A stretch of DNA of 64,000 nucleotides from Nocardioides sp. Root682 (GCF_001427795.1 NZ_LMHJ01000003.1:612204-676203), one strand, 5' to 3'. Numbered from the stretch's first letter, positions 46,269 through 55,715 are shown. Made by a program: numbers and translations. The notes: generated by a model not told the origin, from the sequence alone.

Positions 46269-47743
46269 CGGGTCTCCTTGAGGAACTGGCTGACCAATCC
46301 TGGGGTGGCCGCTTCGGCGAGGGCAAGGGCGGCAGGGACGGGGACGTCGTCCACCTCGATGCGCCCGCCGCCACCGGCGGTCGTCGCGACGACATGGACC
46401 AGGCCGGCGCGGCGCTGGAACCAGGTGGCACGGAGGTTCCAGCCGATCACGTGCGCCGAACCGAGGGCGGAGCGGGAACGGGTCAGGGAGCCCGAACGCA
46501 TCACGACATGACCCGCGAGGTGGGCGTGACCGAGGGACCTGGCCCGGTCCGCGGCCAGCGCGAGGGCGATGGTGACCGGGACGACTGCGGCGAGCAGGAG
46601 CCACGGTGAGGCTCCAGCGGCGACCACCAGCACCGGCAGTACGACGAAGGGTGTCGCACCCAGCAGTGCGCGGGTGAAGCGACGGGTGGTCGCAGCGCGA
46701 CCGTGGGTGATCAGGAGTCCGTCCACCGGGGCCGCGGTGCCGAGCACGGTGCGCGCGACGTCGTACGCCGTGGCCGCGGGAGCGGGCGGCAGCAGCGCGG
46801 AGGAGCCGGCCTGGCTGCGGTCCAGGCCGGTCACGATGGCACCCACGGATCGCCCGTTCGCCAACCGCAGCAGCGCCGGCTCGCCGAGGTTCACGCCGGC
46901 CAGACGGGCCACGTCGATGCTCGTCTCACGGCGGGTGAGCAGCCCTCGGTGGACGTGCCATGCGGCGCCGTGCCGCGAGAGGACGAAGCCGCCGTTGGCC
47001 AGCAGGTAGCCGCCGACAGCGAGGACGACGGCCAGCACGGCGAGGACCGCGATGACCGTGAGGACGAACCGGCCGTCGACAGCCGCGATGTCCTCCTCGC
47101 TGACCCGGACGTCCAGGACCTCGGAGAACTGCAGGACGACACCGGTGAGGGCGCCGAACGCGACCAGCGCGGTGCCACTGAACGGGGCGTACCAGAGCCA
47201 GCGGAGTGAGAACCGCGCGACGACCTGCTCGGCCTCGTCGACGGCCTCTGCTGCCGGGTCCTCCGTGGGGCGGGCCCGTCGAGACTCCAGCAGGTGGACA
47301 CGCAGCGCGGTGGCCTGGTCGCGGGGGAGCGCGTCGAGCGCGAGGCGCTCGTCGGCGTCACTGACCACGCTGCCGGTGCCGATGACGACGGTCGTCAGGC
47401 CCAGCATCCGGTGCAGGAGCGACGCGGTGAGGTCGACGGTACGAACCCGGTCGACCGGGGTGGAGAGCGTGTGCCGCTGGAGGAGCCCGCGGCGCACCTC
47501 GACGCGTCCGTCGGTGACCCGGTAGGTGGTGGTCAGGTAGCGCACGACACCGAGCGCCAGGGGCGCGAAGATCCCGAGCAGGGCCCACGGACCGGACCCG
47601 GACACGCCGCCCGCGACCGCCAGGCCCAGCAGCACGGGGAGGAACCTGGCCGCCTCCTTGAGCGGGTGGATCAGCAGCATCCGCGGGTCGAGGCGCTCCC
47701 AGGCTGCTGCTCCTGTGGGGACCTCTGGCGGGGCCTCGGTCAT
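46265..47743 (-). CDS. PH-domain membrane protein, YdbT-like
   Basis: A 492-residue protein with three bacterial PH (bPH2) domains between membrane helix pairs. The first begins LTTTYRVTDGRVEVRRGLLQRH, the second FVLSRHGAAWHVHRGLLTRRETSI, and the third is near VMRSGSLTRSRSALG. This is the Bacillus YdbT architecture. YdbS/YdbT pairs give resistance to certain bacteriocins in Bacillus; here the role is unknown. Start and stop both overlap the neighbouring genes (ATGA), making one three-gene unit. Confidence 0.85.
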   Translation of the reverse strand: MTEAPPEVPTGAAAWERLDPRMLLIHPLKEAARFLPVLLGLAVAGGVSGSGPWALLGIFAPLALGVVRYLTTTYRVTDGRVEVRRGLLQRHTLSTPVDRVRTVDLTASLLHRMLGLTTVVIGTGSVVSDADERLALDALPRDQATALRVHLLESRRARPTEDPAAEAVDEAEQVVARFSLRWLWYAPFSGTALVAFGALTGVVLQFSEVLDVRVSEEDIAAVDGRFVLTVIAVLAVLAVVLAVGGYLLANGGFVLSRHGAAWHVHRGLLTRRETSIDVARLAGVNLGEPALLRLANGRSVGAIVTGLDRSQAGSSALLPPAPAATAYDVARTVLGTAAPVDGLLITHGRAATTRRFTRALLGATPFVVLPVLVVAAGASPWLLLAAVVPVTIALALAADRARSLGHAHLAGHVVMRSGSLTRSRSALGSAHVIGWNLRATWFQRRAGLVHVVATTAGGGGRIEVDDVPVPAALALAEAATPGLVSQFLKETR

Positions 47744-48222
47744 GTGGCGTCGCCCGCCACCAGGTCGGCCTTCCGGGTCAGCTCCTCGATGAGGGCCACG
47801 GCGACGTCGCGGTCCAGGCCCTCGATCTGCAGCGGACCAGCAGCCGACGCGGTGGTCACCGTGACCGTGGCCAGGTTGAACAGCCGGGCCAGCGGTCCTT
47901 GCGCGAAGTCGACGGTCTGCACCCGCGACATCGGCGCGATCCGGCGCTCCCGGGCCCACCAGCCGCGCTGCGTGTAGACGGCCGTGGGGGAGATCTCCCA
48001 GCGGTGCACCCGATAGCGCCACTGGGGTACGACGACCGCACCGGTCACGCACGTGACCAGGGTCAGTGCCGCCAGCCACCAGCGCAGCCCGTCGGGCGCC
48101 CAGAGCGCAATGCCGATGCCCGCCCCGATCCCCAGGACGACGGCCTTGACGGCCTCCGTGACGTGCCACATGACGAGCGCTCGTGGGCTGACCCGCTCGG
48201 CCGGATCGCGCAGTTCACTCAC
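47740..48222 (-). CDS. PH-domain membrane protein, YdbS-like
   Basis: A 160-residue protein with two membrane helices (about residues 20-60) followed by one bPH2 domain (VHRWEISPTAVYTQRGWWARERR, then VQTVDFAQGPLARLF). It is the small partner of the YdbT-like protein encoded next. GTG 48222 is preceded by TAGGGT at six bases (leaderless). It is divergent from an ECF sigma factor gene. Confidence 0.85.
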   Translation of the reverse strand: MSELRDPAERVSPRALVMWHVTEAVKAVVLGIGAGIGIALWAPDGLRWWLAALTLVTCVTGAVVVPQWRYRVHRWEISPTAVYTQRGWWARERRIAPMSRVQTVDFAQGPLARLFNLATVTVTTASAAGPLQIEGLDRDVAVALIEELTRKADLVAGDAT

Positions 48223-48259
48223 GCACCGACCCTAGCCAGTGCCGGGTCAGGCTGCGGAT

Positions 48260-48283
48260 GTCGAAGTCGAAGTCGAAGTCGGA
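48260..48283 (+). repeat. Short tandem repeat between ydbS-like and sigma factor genes
   Basis: The hexamer GTCGAA occurs three times in direct tandem followed by one imperfect copy GTCGGA. It lies in the 96-base divergent region, upstream of the sigma factor start. Confidence 0.6.
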
Positions 48284-48318
48284 TGACACACTCGTCCCAT
48301 CCCGGACAGGAACAGGGC

Positions 48319-48891
48319 ATGGAATCCATCACGTCGTCGCCGCGGGAGCGTGAGCAACGCTTTCGGGAGATCTACGACGCGGCGTACGGCGATCTGCTGC
48401 GCTTCGTGCGCAGGCGCGTGCATCCAAGTCACGCCGAGGACGTCGTCGGTGAGGTCATGCTCGTTGCCTGGCGCCGCCTCGACGATGTCCCGGAGGTGTT
48501 GTCGGACGCGCGTGCCTGGTTGTTCGGCGTGGCCCGCAAGGTCCTCCAGAACAACCGCCGCCGCGAGGACAGGCGTGACGCCGTGGCGGTCCGTCTCGCC
48601 GAAGTCCGGCACGATCCTGCGGATGCCGGCCAACACCCCGATCTGGTGGCCTGCACGGTCGACCTCGCCGCAGCGTGGCCCCGGCTGAGCGCGACTGACC
48701 AGGAGGCGATCGCGCTCTCCGTCCTGGACGGCCTCACCGGGCCCGAGGCGGCGGCGGTGCTGGGCATCTCGCCCACCGCCTATCGCCTGCGGTTGTCCCG
48801 TGCCCGACGCACCCTGCGACGCCACATCGACTCCACCACCGCCGGCGAACCCGTCCCCGGCCACCCTGCTTCCGAGAGGAGTGCCCGATGA
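48319..48891 (+). CDS. ECF-type sigma-70 family RNA polymerase sigma factor
   Basis: A 190-residue sigma factor with region 2 (LLRFVRRRVHPSHAEDVVGEVMLVAWRR, residues about 20-50) and region 4 (DQEAIALSVLDGLTGPEAAAVLGISPTAYRLRLSRAR, about 115-160), no region 3. ATG 48319 is chosen as the family start; an in-frame ATG lies at 48283. The downstream gene overlaps by four bases and is the likely anti-sigma partner. Confidence 0.88.
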   Translation: MESITSSPREREQRFREIYDAAYGDLLRFVRRRVHPSHAEDVVGEVMLVAWRRLDDVPEVLSDARAWLFGVARKVLQNNRRREDRRDAVAVRLAEVRHDPADAGQHPDLVACTVDLAAAWPRLSATDQEAIALSVLDGLTGPEAAAVLGISPTAYRLRLSRARRTLRRHIDSTTAGEPVPGHPASERSAR

Positions 48892-49685
48892 GAAGGCACA
48901 CCGCCGAGTCCGTGATCATGACTGCCCTCGGTCAGCTGGATCCTGCGCCGAAGACCCAGTTGACGGAGGAGGAGCGAGGACGTGCCGACGCGGCATTCGC
49001 CCGCATCGTGGCGACGGCAGGCGACCAATCCGTTCCGGTGGAGCCGACCCGACCGCACCGGCGTCGGAACCGGCTGCTGGTGACGGCGGGTCTGGCTGCC
49101 GCCGCCGGCGTGGCCGTCCCTGTCCTGCTGCTCGGTGGAGGCACCGCGTACGGGTCGTGGACGCCCACGCCCACGCCCCTCACCGGCGCGGCCGCGGACG
49201 CAGCTGCCACCGCCTGCCGCGCAGCCCTGGCCGCACCTGGCCGCGGCGAGCGGGTGGCGCTGGCGGAGCGACGTGGCGAGTGGACCTACGTCCTGCTGGC
49301 CGGCCCGCGCGGGGAAGCCGCCTGCGTGATGCCCGACGAGCTCGTCGCCCACCCGACCGAGCGCGAGAAGCGCAAGGGCTTCCTCGGGAGCTACACGCCG
49401 GACCCGTCCACGCCGCCGAGCCTCGACCCCAGCGGCTTCGAGGAGACCGCGAGCATGGGCGGCAGCACCGAGGAGGGATGGGTCAACTGGACCGCGGGCT
49501 ACGTGGGCAGCGAGGTCAGCGGCGTCACCGTGCACACCTCCGACGGCCTCGACATCGAGGCTTCGGTGGCCGGCAACCGGTTCGCCGTGTGGTGGCCGTC
49601 GGTTCCGCAGAGCTCCGAACACCCCGAGGAGACGTGGTCGTACACCGTCCACCTCGCCGACGGGAGCACTCGACCCGCCAGCTGA
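48888..49685 (+). CDS. Putative anti-sigma or effector membrane protein
   Basis: A 265-residue protein coupled to the sigma factor gene (four-base overlap). An N-terminal cytoplasmic part of about 60 residues contains LGQLDPAP, a short motif recurring in actinobacterial genes next to ECF factors. One membrane helix follows (about 64-85), then an external domain with two cysteines (ATACRAAL, EAACVMP). There is no zinc-binding HxxxCxxC anti-sigma motif. Function as an anti-sigma factor is inferred from position. Confidence 0.6.
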   Translation: MRRHTAESVIMTALGQLDPAPKTQLTEEERGRADAAFARIVATAGDQSVPVEPTRPHRRRNRLLVTAGLAAAAGVAVPVLLLGGGTAYGSWTPTPTPLTGAAADAAATACRAALAAPGRGERVALAERRGEWTYVLLAGPRGEAACVMPDELVAHPTEREKRKGFLGSYTPDPSTPPSLDPSGFEETASMGGSTEEGWVNWTAGYVGSEVSGVTVHTSDGLDIEASVAGNRFAVWWPSVPQSSEHPEETWSYTVHLADGSTRPAS

Positions 49686-49817
49686 CGGGACTTGGTCCCG
49701 GTCCTGGACAGTCCTCACCGGCCCGGAATGACCATGGCGCTGTGGTCTTCGACCATGATTTGCTGGCAGGTCCCGATTTGGTTCTCGGGCCGGTCGGGAC
49801 GGACCTAACGTGGCCGG

Positions 49818-50975
49818 GTGGACACCATCACCCTGCGCGTGGCCTTCGGCCTCGTGGCGGTGTGCGTCCTGACGCTCTTCTACGGCGTGACGTACCGGTC
49901 CACGCGGTCGTCGTACAGCGCCTGGTGGTGTCTCTCGCTGGCGTGCTTCATCCTCAGCGCGTTGCTGTTCGTCTTCAACGGCACCCCGGCCCAGGTCGTC
50001 GCCAATCCGTTGGGCAACGCCACCGGCACCCTCGGTGCCGGTTGTGTCTGGGCCGGTGCCCGGTCGCTCCGCGGTCGGGACGTCTCATGGCGGCCGCTGG
50101 TGCTGGTTCCTGCCTTGGTCCTGCTGGTTGCACTGCTGGACGACCCGGTCCACGACAGGTGGTCCGGCGGCATCGCGTACCTCCTCGCCATGGCAGGCCT
50201 GATCGGGCGGTCGGCCTTCGAGCTCCGCCAGCTGCTCCGCGAACGTGACCCCCGGGACGGCAATGGCGACCAGATCCGGTTCGCGGTGTCCTCGATGGCG
50301 ATCACCTCGGGAGCCATTGCCGGCTACTACGTCGTGCGAACGGTCGTGTTCGCCGTCCTCGGCCCGGAGCATCGGGTCTTCGACGTCGGGTTCGGCGGCC
50401 AGACGACCACCTTGCTCACCATGGTCCTGCTGGTCGTGGTCACGTTCAGCATGTCGGCGCTCAGCCACGAGCAGCAGACCTCCGACCTGCGGGTGCAGGC
50501 GACCCGGGACGCGCTCACCGGTCTGCTCAACCGAGCCGAGTTCTTCCGCGTCGCCGAGCGCGACCTCCGCCGTCGCGGCCGACCGGCCGCGCTGGTCATC
50601 GCCGACCTGGACCGGTTCAAGGACCTCAACGACAGGTTGGGCCATGCGGCCGGTGACGCGGCGTTGATCGCGTTCGCAGAGAGCTGTGAAGCCGTTGTCG
50701 GCGCCCCCGGCCTCGTCGGTCGGCTGGGCGGGGACGAATTCGTGCTCCTGGTTCCCGACCTGGAGGCCGAGCTCCTCACCGAGGCGATTGCGGCCCGCTA
50801 CCGACGGGGGACCGACCGACGCTCTGCCACCTTCGGGATCGCCGCCATGTCGGTCGGCAACGACCTCGCAGCCACGATGGCGGCTGCAGATGCCGCGTTG
50901 TACCGCGCCAAGGCCCAGGGACGTGGTCGTTCAGCACGCGGCCTGCCGGAGCAGAGCGGCCGGCGTACGGTCTGA
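49818..50975 (+). CDS. Membrane diguanylate cyclase (GGDEF)
   Basis: A 385-residue protein. Six or so membrane helices fill residues 1-210, followed by a GGDEF domain (DALTGLLNRAEFF, ADLDRFKDLNDRLGH, RLGGDEFVLLVP), complete for making cyclic di-GMP from GTP. The inhibitory RxxD I-site just before GGDEF is replaced by residues GAPG, so product inhibition is not expected. GTG 49818 lies six bases after TAACGT. It stands alone between unrelated genes. Confidence 0.9.
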   Translation: MDTITLRVAFGLVAVCVLTLFYGVTYRSTRSSYSAWWCLSLACFILSALLFVFNGTPAQVVANPLGNATGTLGAGCVWAGARSLRGRDVSWRPLVLVPALVLLVALLDDPVHDRWSGGIAYLLAMAGLIGRSAFELRQLLRERDPRDGNGDQIRFAVSSMAITSGAIAGYYVVRTVVFAVLGPEHRVFDVGFGGQTTTLLTMVLLVVVTFSMSALSHEQQTSDLRVQATRDALTGLLNRAEFFRVAERDLRRRGRPAALVIADLDRFKDLNDRLGHAAGDAALIAFAESCEAVVGAPGLVGRLGGDEFVLLVPDLEAELLTEAIAARYRRGTDRRSATFGIAAMSVGNDLAATMAAADAALYRAKAQGRGRSARGLPEQSGRRTV

Positions 50976-51141
50976 GCGTCGATGACCCGAGGTGCCGCAG
51001 GCGTCGCCGGCGACCTCGTCAAGTCCTCACAAAGTAGGGGCGCAAGTGCCGCACGGGCCTGGTCGGCGGCGGTTACGTTGACGGAACTATCTCCACAGCC
51101 AGGTAGTCCGGGTGTTCTGGCCGTTGCCCTCTGGAGCAGAC
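50976..51141 (+). other. Intergenic region upstream of the giant secreted protein
   Basis: This 166-base gap is the longest in the window. It holds TTGACG near 51077 as a possible -35 but no convincing -10. GGAG lies shortly before ATG 51142. No RNA gene or repeat was seen. Confidence 0.3.
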
Positions 51142-54100
51142 ATGCCGTTCACCTCGCCCGCCGTACCCCCACGCTCCCGCCTCGGTCACTGGACTGCGCG
51201 AGCATCATTGATCGGCATGCTGGGGCTGGCTGTCGTGGCCCTCGCCCCGGCGCCTGCATCGGTCGCAGCACTGCCGCCGCAGTGCTCGGCGCCGGACGCG
51301 AACAACATGGTCACCTGCAGCTACACCGACCAGGGGTCCACCGAGTACACGCTGCCGATTCCGAGCGGCACCACCAGTGCCCAGGTGCGCGCCGTGGGCC
51401 AACGCGGCGCGCCAGCCTCCGGGGACTTCGGCACCGTCCCTGGCGGAAGCGGCGCGCTGGTGACCGCGAACATCACCTCGATCCCGGCCGGTTCCACGTT
51501 CAAGATCAGGGCACGTGCCGACGGTGGTTCCTCGAGCAACGGAGGGGGCGCCGGTGGGGGAAGTGCTGCGGTCCGCTTCGGACCGTCGGGCTCCGAGACC
51601 GACCTGGTGATCGCTGCCGGTGGTGGCGGCGCGGGTGAGGGGGCCGGCGGCCCCGCAGGCGCCCCCGGGGAGGCTGGTAGCGGAGATTTCTCACTCATCG
51701 GCGGCGGGGGTGGGCAACCAGCGACGGCGAGCACCAACGGCTCCGGAGGTCTCGGCGCGGATTGCGGCGCCTTCGGCGGCACCGGCGGCACCGGCGGCGC
51801 CGGCACGACGACGGGCGGCGGTGCCGGCGGTGCTGGCGCCGGCGGCGAATCGTCGGGCGGCGGCGGCGGGGGCGGCCGGCGTGGTGGCGGTGGTGGCGGC
51901 GGCGGCTGTTCCGCGAGCACCACCGGTGGCAGCTTCTACGCATACCCGGGAGGCGGCGCCGGCGGACTGAGCCTGGTCCCGGCCGGCGGAACCTCGGACG
52001 TGGCGCCGGCACTCGAAGTACGCAACGTCCGCATCACCTTCCAGGTGAGCCCCGTCATGGCCATCTCTCCGACCACGATGAGCTTCGGCAACGTCCGGGT
52101 CGGCACGACCAGCGCTGCGCAGACCGTCGTCGTGAGCAACCCCGGCGGCGCTCCCTTCACCGTCTCCACGGCCACCTTCAGCGGCAATCCCGGCTTCCAG
52201 GCCAGCACCGGGTGCACCGGGGTCGTGGTCCAGCCCGGGGCCTCCTGCTCCCTGACGGTCACGTTCGCCCCGACGACTTCGGGGACGTCGAGCGGAACCC
52301 TGTTCGTCAACTCCAACGCCCCCAACTCTCCGCGGACCGTCCTGCTCACCGGCACCGGGGTCACCCCGATCGCCAACCTGTCCCCGACGGCGTTGGCGTT
52401 CCCCGCCACCCTGGTCGGTCAGCAGAGCTCGGCCCAGGGCGTCACCCTGCAGAACACCGGGCCGGTCTCGATGACGGTCAGCGGCGTGACGTTCACAGGA
52501 ACCAACGCGGCCGACTTCGTGAAGACGTCGGACAACTGCACCAATGCCGTGCTCAGCACCGGCCAGTCCTGCACCGTCCAGGTCGCCTTCAAGCCACAGG
52601 CCCCCGGTTCCCGAGCGGCTCTCCTGTCGTTTGCCGACAATGCGCCGGGCACGCCCCACCAGGTGAGCCTGTCGGGAGCCGCGACCCAACCCGCCGCCAG
52701 CCTCACGCCGAGCTCGCTGACGTTCGCGGACATGCCCGTGGGGCAGACCAGCCCGCAACAGCCGGTGACCATGCGCAACGTGGGTTCGTCGACCCTGACC
52801 ATCTCCGGCGTGACGTTCGGCAGTGGCGCCGCCGACTTCCAGAAGGTGAGTGACGGCTGCACCGGAGCGGCCCTCGCCCCGAACGCTTCGTGCGTCGTGC
52901 AGGTCGCGTTCCGCCCGACCGTCGCGGGGACTCGCACCGGGGTCCTCTTCTTCGCCGACAACGCCCCCGGCAACCCGCACTCGGTGTCCCTCACCGGGAG
53001 CGGCCTGACCCCCCTGGCCACCCTGACGCCGACGTCGGTGGACTTCGGGACCCAGGGCACCGGGACGACATCGGCGTCGCGGACGGTCACCCTGCGCAAC
53101 TCCGGTAACGCGCCGCTGACCGTCAGTGCGGTCACGATGGCAGGAACACACCCCGTCGACTTCCCGATCCTCGGCGGGACCTGCGTCGGGGCTCCGATCG
53201 CGGTCGGCGCGACCTGCACCGTCCAGGTCGCCTTCGCCCCCACGGCGCCCGACACGCGTAGCGCGTCCCTGCAGTTCACCGACAACGCACCCGGTTCCCC
53301 GCACGTGGTTTCCCTGATCGGGTCCGGCTCGCCGCCGGTCGTCTCGGTCCCCGCCAACCAGTCCTTCGGCGACGTACCGGTGGGCAGCACCGGAGCCCCC
53401 CGGGAAGTCCTGATCACCAACACCGGTCTCGGTGTCCTGGAGGTACCCGGCATCACGGTCGTGGGAGCCAACCCGGGTGACTTCATCCTCGGCTTTCACC
53501 TCTGCGAGGGATCGATCGACCCCGGGGACAGCTGCGCCGTCCCGGTCTCGTTCCGTCCCGGAGCAACGGGCGCCCGCACGGCGACGTTGCGGATCGCCGA
53601 CAACGCGGCAGGGAGCCCCCACCAGGTGAGCCTCACCGGCAGCGGCGTGGGCGCGGGCCGGATGGACCTGCGTGGACCGGGGACCGTCTACACCACCGGC
53701 AACGGAACGAAGGTCACCCTGGGAGTGACCGGTCCGAACGTGGCCGCGACCTATCGGGTCAAGGTCACCAACACCGGCTCGACCGCCTCGACGTACGAGT
53801 TCAACCTCGTCAAGTCCGGGGCTCCGGCGAACGCGGGAGTCTTCACCACCGGGAACGTCGCCCTGCCGACCAACGGGACGGGCAACCAGTTCACCGCCAG
53901 CATCGCCCCCGGAGCGTTCATCGAGTACCTGGTCAAGGTCACTCCGACGACTCCCGGCCAGAACATCAGCACGGTTGCGGTCCGCCTGCTGGCGCCCAAC
54001 GGTGCTGTCCAGGACACCGGCATCACCGAGACCAACGTCAAGGCTCCGGCCACGGGCACCGACGGGTACGGCCTGTTCGCCACGGCCAACGCCCAGCCCT

Positions 54101-55293
54101 ACATCGGCGGCTCGGTCAACGGCCAGTCGATCACGGCGAACACCGTGGCCCTCAACGGGTCGGCCGCGTTCACCGTGCGGTTGCGCAACGACGGCACCAC
54201 CGCGCACCCGATCACGCTCAAGCTCACCGGGACGGCCGAGAACTGCTGGACCAGCAAGGTCACCGTCGCGGGCGTCGACGTCACAGCCGCGGCGTACGGC
54301 TCGGGCTATGTCACGCCGTCTATGGCGATCAAGACCCAGAAGGACGTCGTCGTCACCGTGAAGCGGGTGCTCAACGGCTGCGGGCCGGTCACCTACACGG
54401 CCACGTCGTTCAACGGCACGACCGCGATGCACTTCTCCCGGCTGATCTCCAACCCGACCGTCCCGCCGCCGCCGAACACCACGCCCTCGCTGCAGGTCTA
54501 CGGTCCCGGTTCGGTCTACACGGCGTTCGGCAACACCGTCACCAAGCCGGTCACCGCGGCTGGGGTCGATGCCACCTACACCCTCCGCGTCACCAACACG
54601 ACCATCAACCCGAGCTCGTTCAAGATCGCCCTCACCAAGGTCGGAGCTCCTTCCAACGCCAGGGTGTACCTCGGGACCACGTTGCTGCCCAAGGACGCGA
54701 ACGGGAACTACATCACCCCGACCATCGCCACCAACGGCGTCGGGCAGTACGTGCTCAAGGTCGCCACGACGGATCCCGGACGGACGACCGGGGTGGTGAT
54801 GGCCACCCTGCTCGGGGCCAGTGGTCCGATGGCGACCCTCACCACCGAGACCAACGTTCAGGCTCCAGCCACCGGAAGTGACGCCTACGGCTTGTACGCC
54901 AAGGAAGGCACCCAGGCCTTCATCGGGATGCTGCCCGCGGTCCAGGCCGTGACCGCGCCTTCACTCGCCCTCAACGGGATCGCGAAGTTCACCGTGCGGC
55001 TGCGCAACGACTCCGCGGGGGCGAGCCCGACCCGCCTGCGGCTCTCGGGACCCGGCAGCGCCTGCTTCACCGCAACGGCTGCCCTGGGAACGGTCAACGT
55101 CACGTCCCAGGCGTTCTCATCGAGCGGCTACCCGGTGGGCACCGTCGCGAAGGCCGGCTACAAGGACGTGGTCATCTCGGTCAAGCGGATCAGCAAGGAC
55201 TGCGCCTCCCTGACCCTCCTGGCCGAGTCGCTCAACGAAGCAGGGGTGCCGCAGCACGCTGCACGGCTCATCACGAACCGCGGTGTCGTCTGA
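51142..55293 (+). CDS. Giant secreted protein: Gly-rich domain, five ASH repeats, duplicated C-terminal module
   Basis: A 1383-residue exported protein. Residues 1-43 are a signal peptide (hydrophobic core LIGMLGLAVVALAPA). About 45-290 is a glycine-rich domain of the PF12810 kind (SYTDQGSTEYTLPIPSG, then runs of Gly at 127-273). About 299-838 are five repeats of 105-110 residues of the choice-of-anchor D/ASH type, each with SFGNVRVGT-like starts and a Cys pair. Residues 838-1108 and 1114-1383 are two copies of a 270-residue module, sharing TETNVxAPATGxDxYGL, FTVRLRND and KDVVxxVKR, which I do not recognise. No LPXTG or membrane anchor is visible. ATG 51142 is preferred to GTG 51112 for its GGAG site. 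It could be an adhesin or cell-surface layer component. Confidence 0.8.
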   Translation: MPFTSPAVPPRSRLGHWTARASLIGMLGLAVVALAPAPASVAALPPQCSAPDANNMVTCSYTDQGSTEYTLPIPSGTTSAQVRAVGQRGAPASGDFGTVPGGSGALVTANITSIPAGSTFKIRARADGGSSSNGGGAGGGSAAVRFGPSGSETDLVIAAGGGGAGEGAGGPAGAPGEAGSGDFSLIGGGGGQPATASTNGSGGLGADCGAFGGTGGTGGAGTTTGGGAGGAGAGGESSGGGGGGGRRGGGGGGGGCSASTTGGSFYAYPGGGAGGLSLVPAGGTSDVAPALEVRNVRITFQVSPVMAISPTTMSFGNVRVGTTSAAQTVVVSNPGGAPFTVSTATFSGNPGFQASTGCTGVVVQPGASCSLTVTFAPTTSGTSSGTLFVNSNAPNSPRTVLLTGTGVTPIANLSPTALAFPATLVGQQSSAQGVTLQNTGPVSMTVSGVTFTGTNAADFVKTSDNCTNAVLSTGQSCTVQVAFKPQAPGSRAALLSFADNAPGTPHQVSLSGAATQPAASLTPSSLTFADMPVGQTSPQQPVTMRNVGSSTLTISGVTFGSGAADFQKVSDGCTGAALAPNASCVVQVAFRPTVAGTRTGVLFFADNAPGNPHSVSLTGSGLTPLATLTPTSVDFGTQGTGTTSASRTVTLRNSGNAPLTVSAVTMAGTHPVDFPILGGTCVGAPIAVGATCTVQVAFAPTAPDTRSASLQFTDNAPGSPHVVSLIGSGSPPVVSVPANQSFGDVPVGSTGAPREVLITNTGLGVLEVPGITVVGANPGDFILGFHLCEGSIDPGDSCAVPVSFRPGATGARTATLRIADNAAGSPHQVSLTGSGVGAGRMDLRGPGTVYTTGNGTKVTLGVTGPNVAATYRVKVTNTGSTASTYEFNLVKSGAPANAGVFTTGNVALPTNGTGNQFTASIAPGAFIEYLVKVTPTTPGQNISTVAVRLLAPNGAVQDTGITETNVKAPATGTDGYGLFATANAQPYIGGSVNGQSITANTVALNGSAAFTVRLRNDGTTAHPITLKLTGTAENCWTSKVTVAGVDVTAAAYGSGYVTPSMAIKTQKDVVVTVKRVLNGCGPVTYTATSFNGTTAMHFSRLISNPTVPPPPNTTPSLQVYGPGSVYTAFGNTVTKPVTAAGVDATYTLRVTNTTINPSSFKIALTKVGAPSNARVYLGTTLLPKDANGNYITPTIATNGVGQYVLKVATTDPGRTTGVVMATLLGASGPMATLTTETNVQAPATGSDAYGLYAKEGTQAFIGMLPAVQAVTAPSLALNGIAKFTVRLRNDSAGASPTRLRLSGPGSACFTATAALGTVNVTSQAFSSSGYPVGTVAKAGYKDVVISVKRISKDCASLTLLAESLNEAGVPQHAARLITNRGVV

Positions 55294-55351
55294 CCTGCTG
55301 GGCGGCGGTACCTGGCGATGAATCGTTGAGGGGCGCCGGGTCGATACGGGC

Positions 55352-55651
55352 ATGAGCAACGAAGCGCATGGCCCGGGTCCTCTCGACATCACCTTCACCG
55401 AACCGCTCTGCAGGAGCACCGACAGCCCGAACGCCTGGACGTGCGTCAAGTGGGCGGAGTCCGTCGACTACTTCGGCACCAAGGGCCTGGTGAAGGTCCG
55501 CGGCACGGTTGACGGGGTGCCGTTCACCACGTCGTTCATGGCCCTCGGCGACGGCACGCACATGCTGCCCGTGGCCGCGGGCGTGCGGAAGCAGATCGGA
55601 AAGGGTCAGGGCGACACCGTCGAGGTGGCGCTCGAGGAGCGCCTCTCCTGA
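55352..55651 (+). CDS. DUF1905-domain protein
   Basis: A 99-residue protein matching the DUF1905 pattern, with W near the start, [29 protein letters not shown] and [14 protein letters not shown]. It is a small beta-barrel of unknown function. It lies alone after the giant secreted protein and converges on the carboxylase gene with 64 bases between. Confidence 0.8.
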   Translation: MSNEAHGPGPLDITFTEPLCRSTDSPNAWTCVKWAESVDYFGTKGLVKVRGTVDGVPFTTSFMALGDGTHMLPVAAGVRKQIGKGQGDTVEVALEERLS

Positions 55652-55715
55652 CGGTGGGCGTCTCGATACGCCCTCGCCTGGCGGCTCGGGCTACTCGACG
55701 AGCTTGCCGCTGGAA

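Noticed and set aside
48260-48283. Hexamer repeat as a phase-variation element of the sigma factor
   Set aside because: The unit is six bases and only three to four copies, and it is upstream of the chosen start, so a change would not shift the frame; too short to claim switching.
51520-51960. Possible CRISPR-like repeat array
   Set aside because: The repetition is only Gly codons in frame within the secreted protein; there are no spaced identical repeats.
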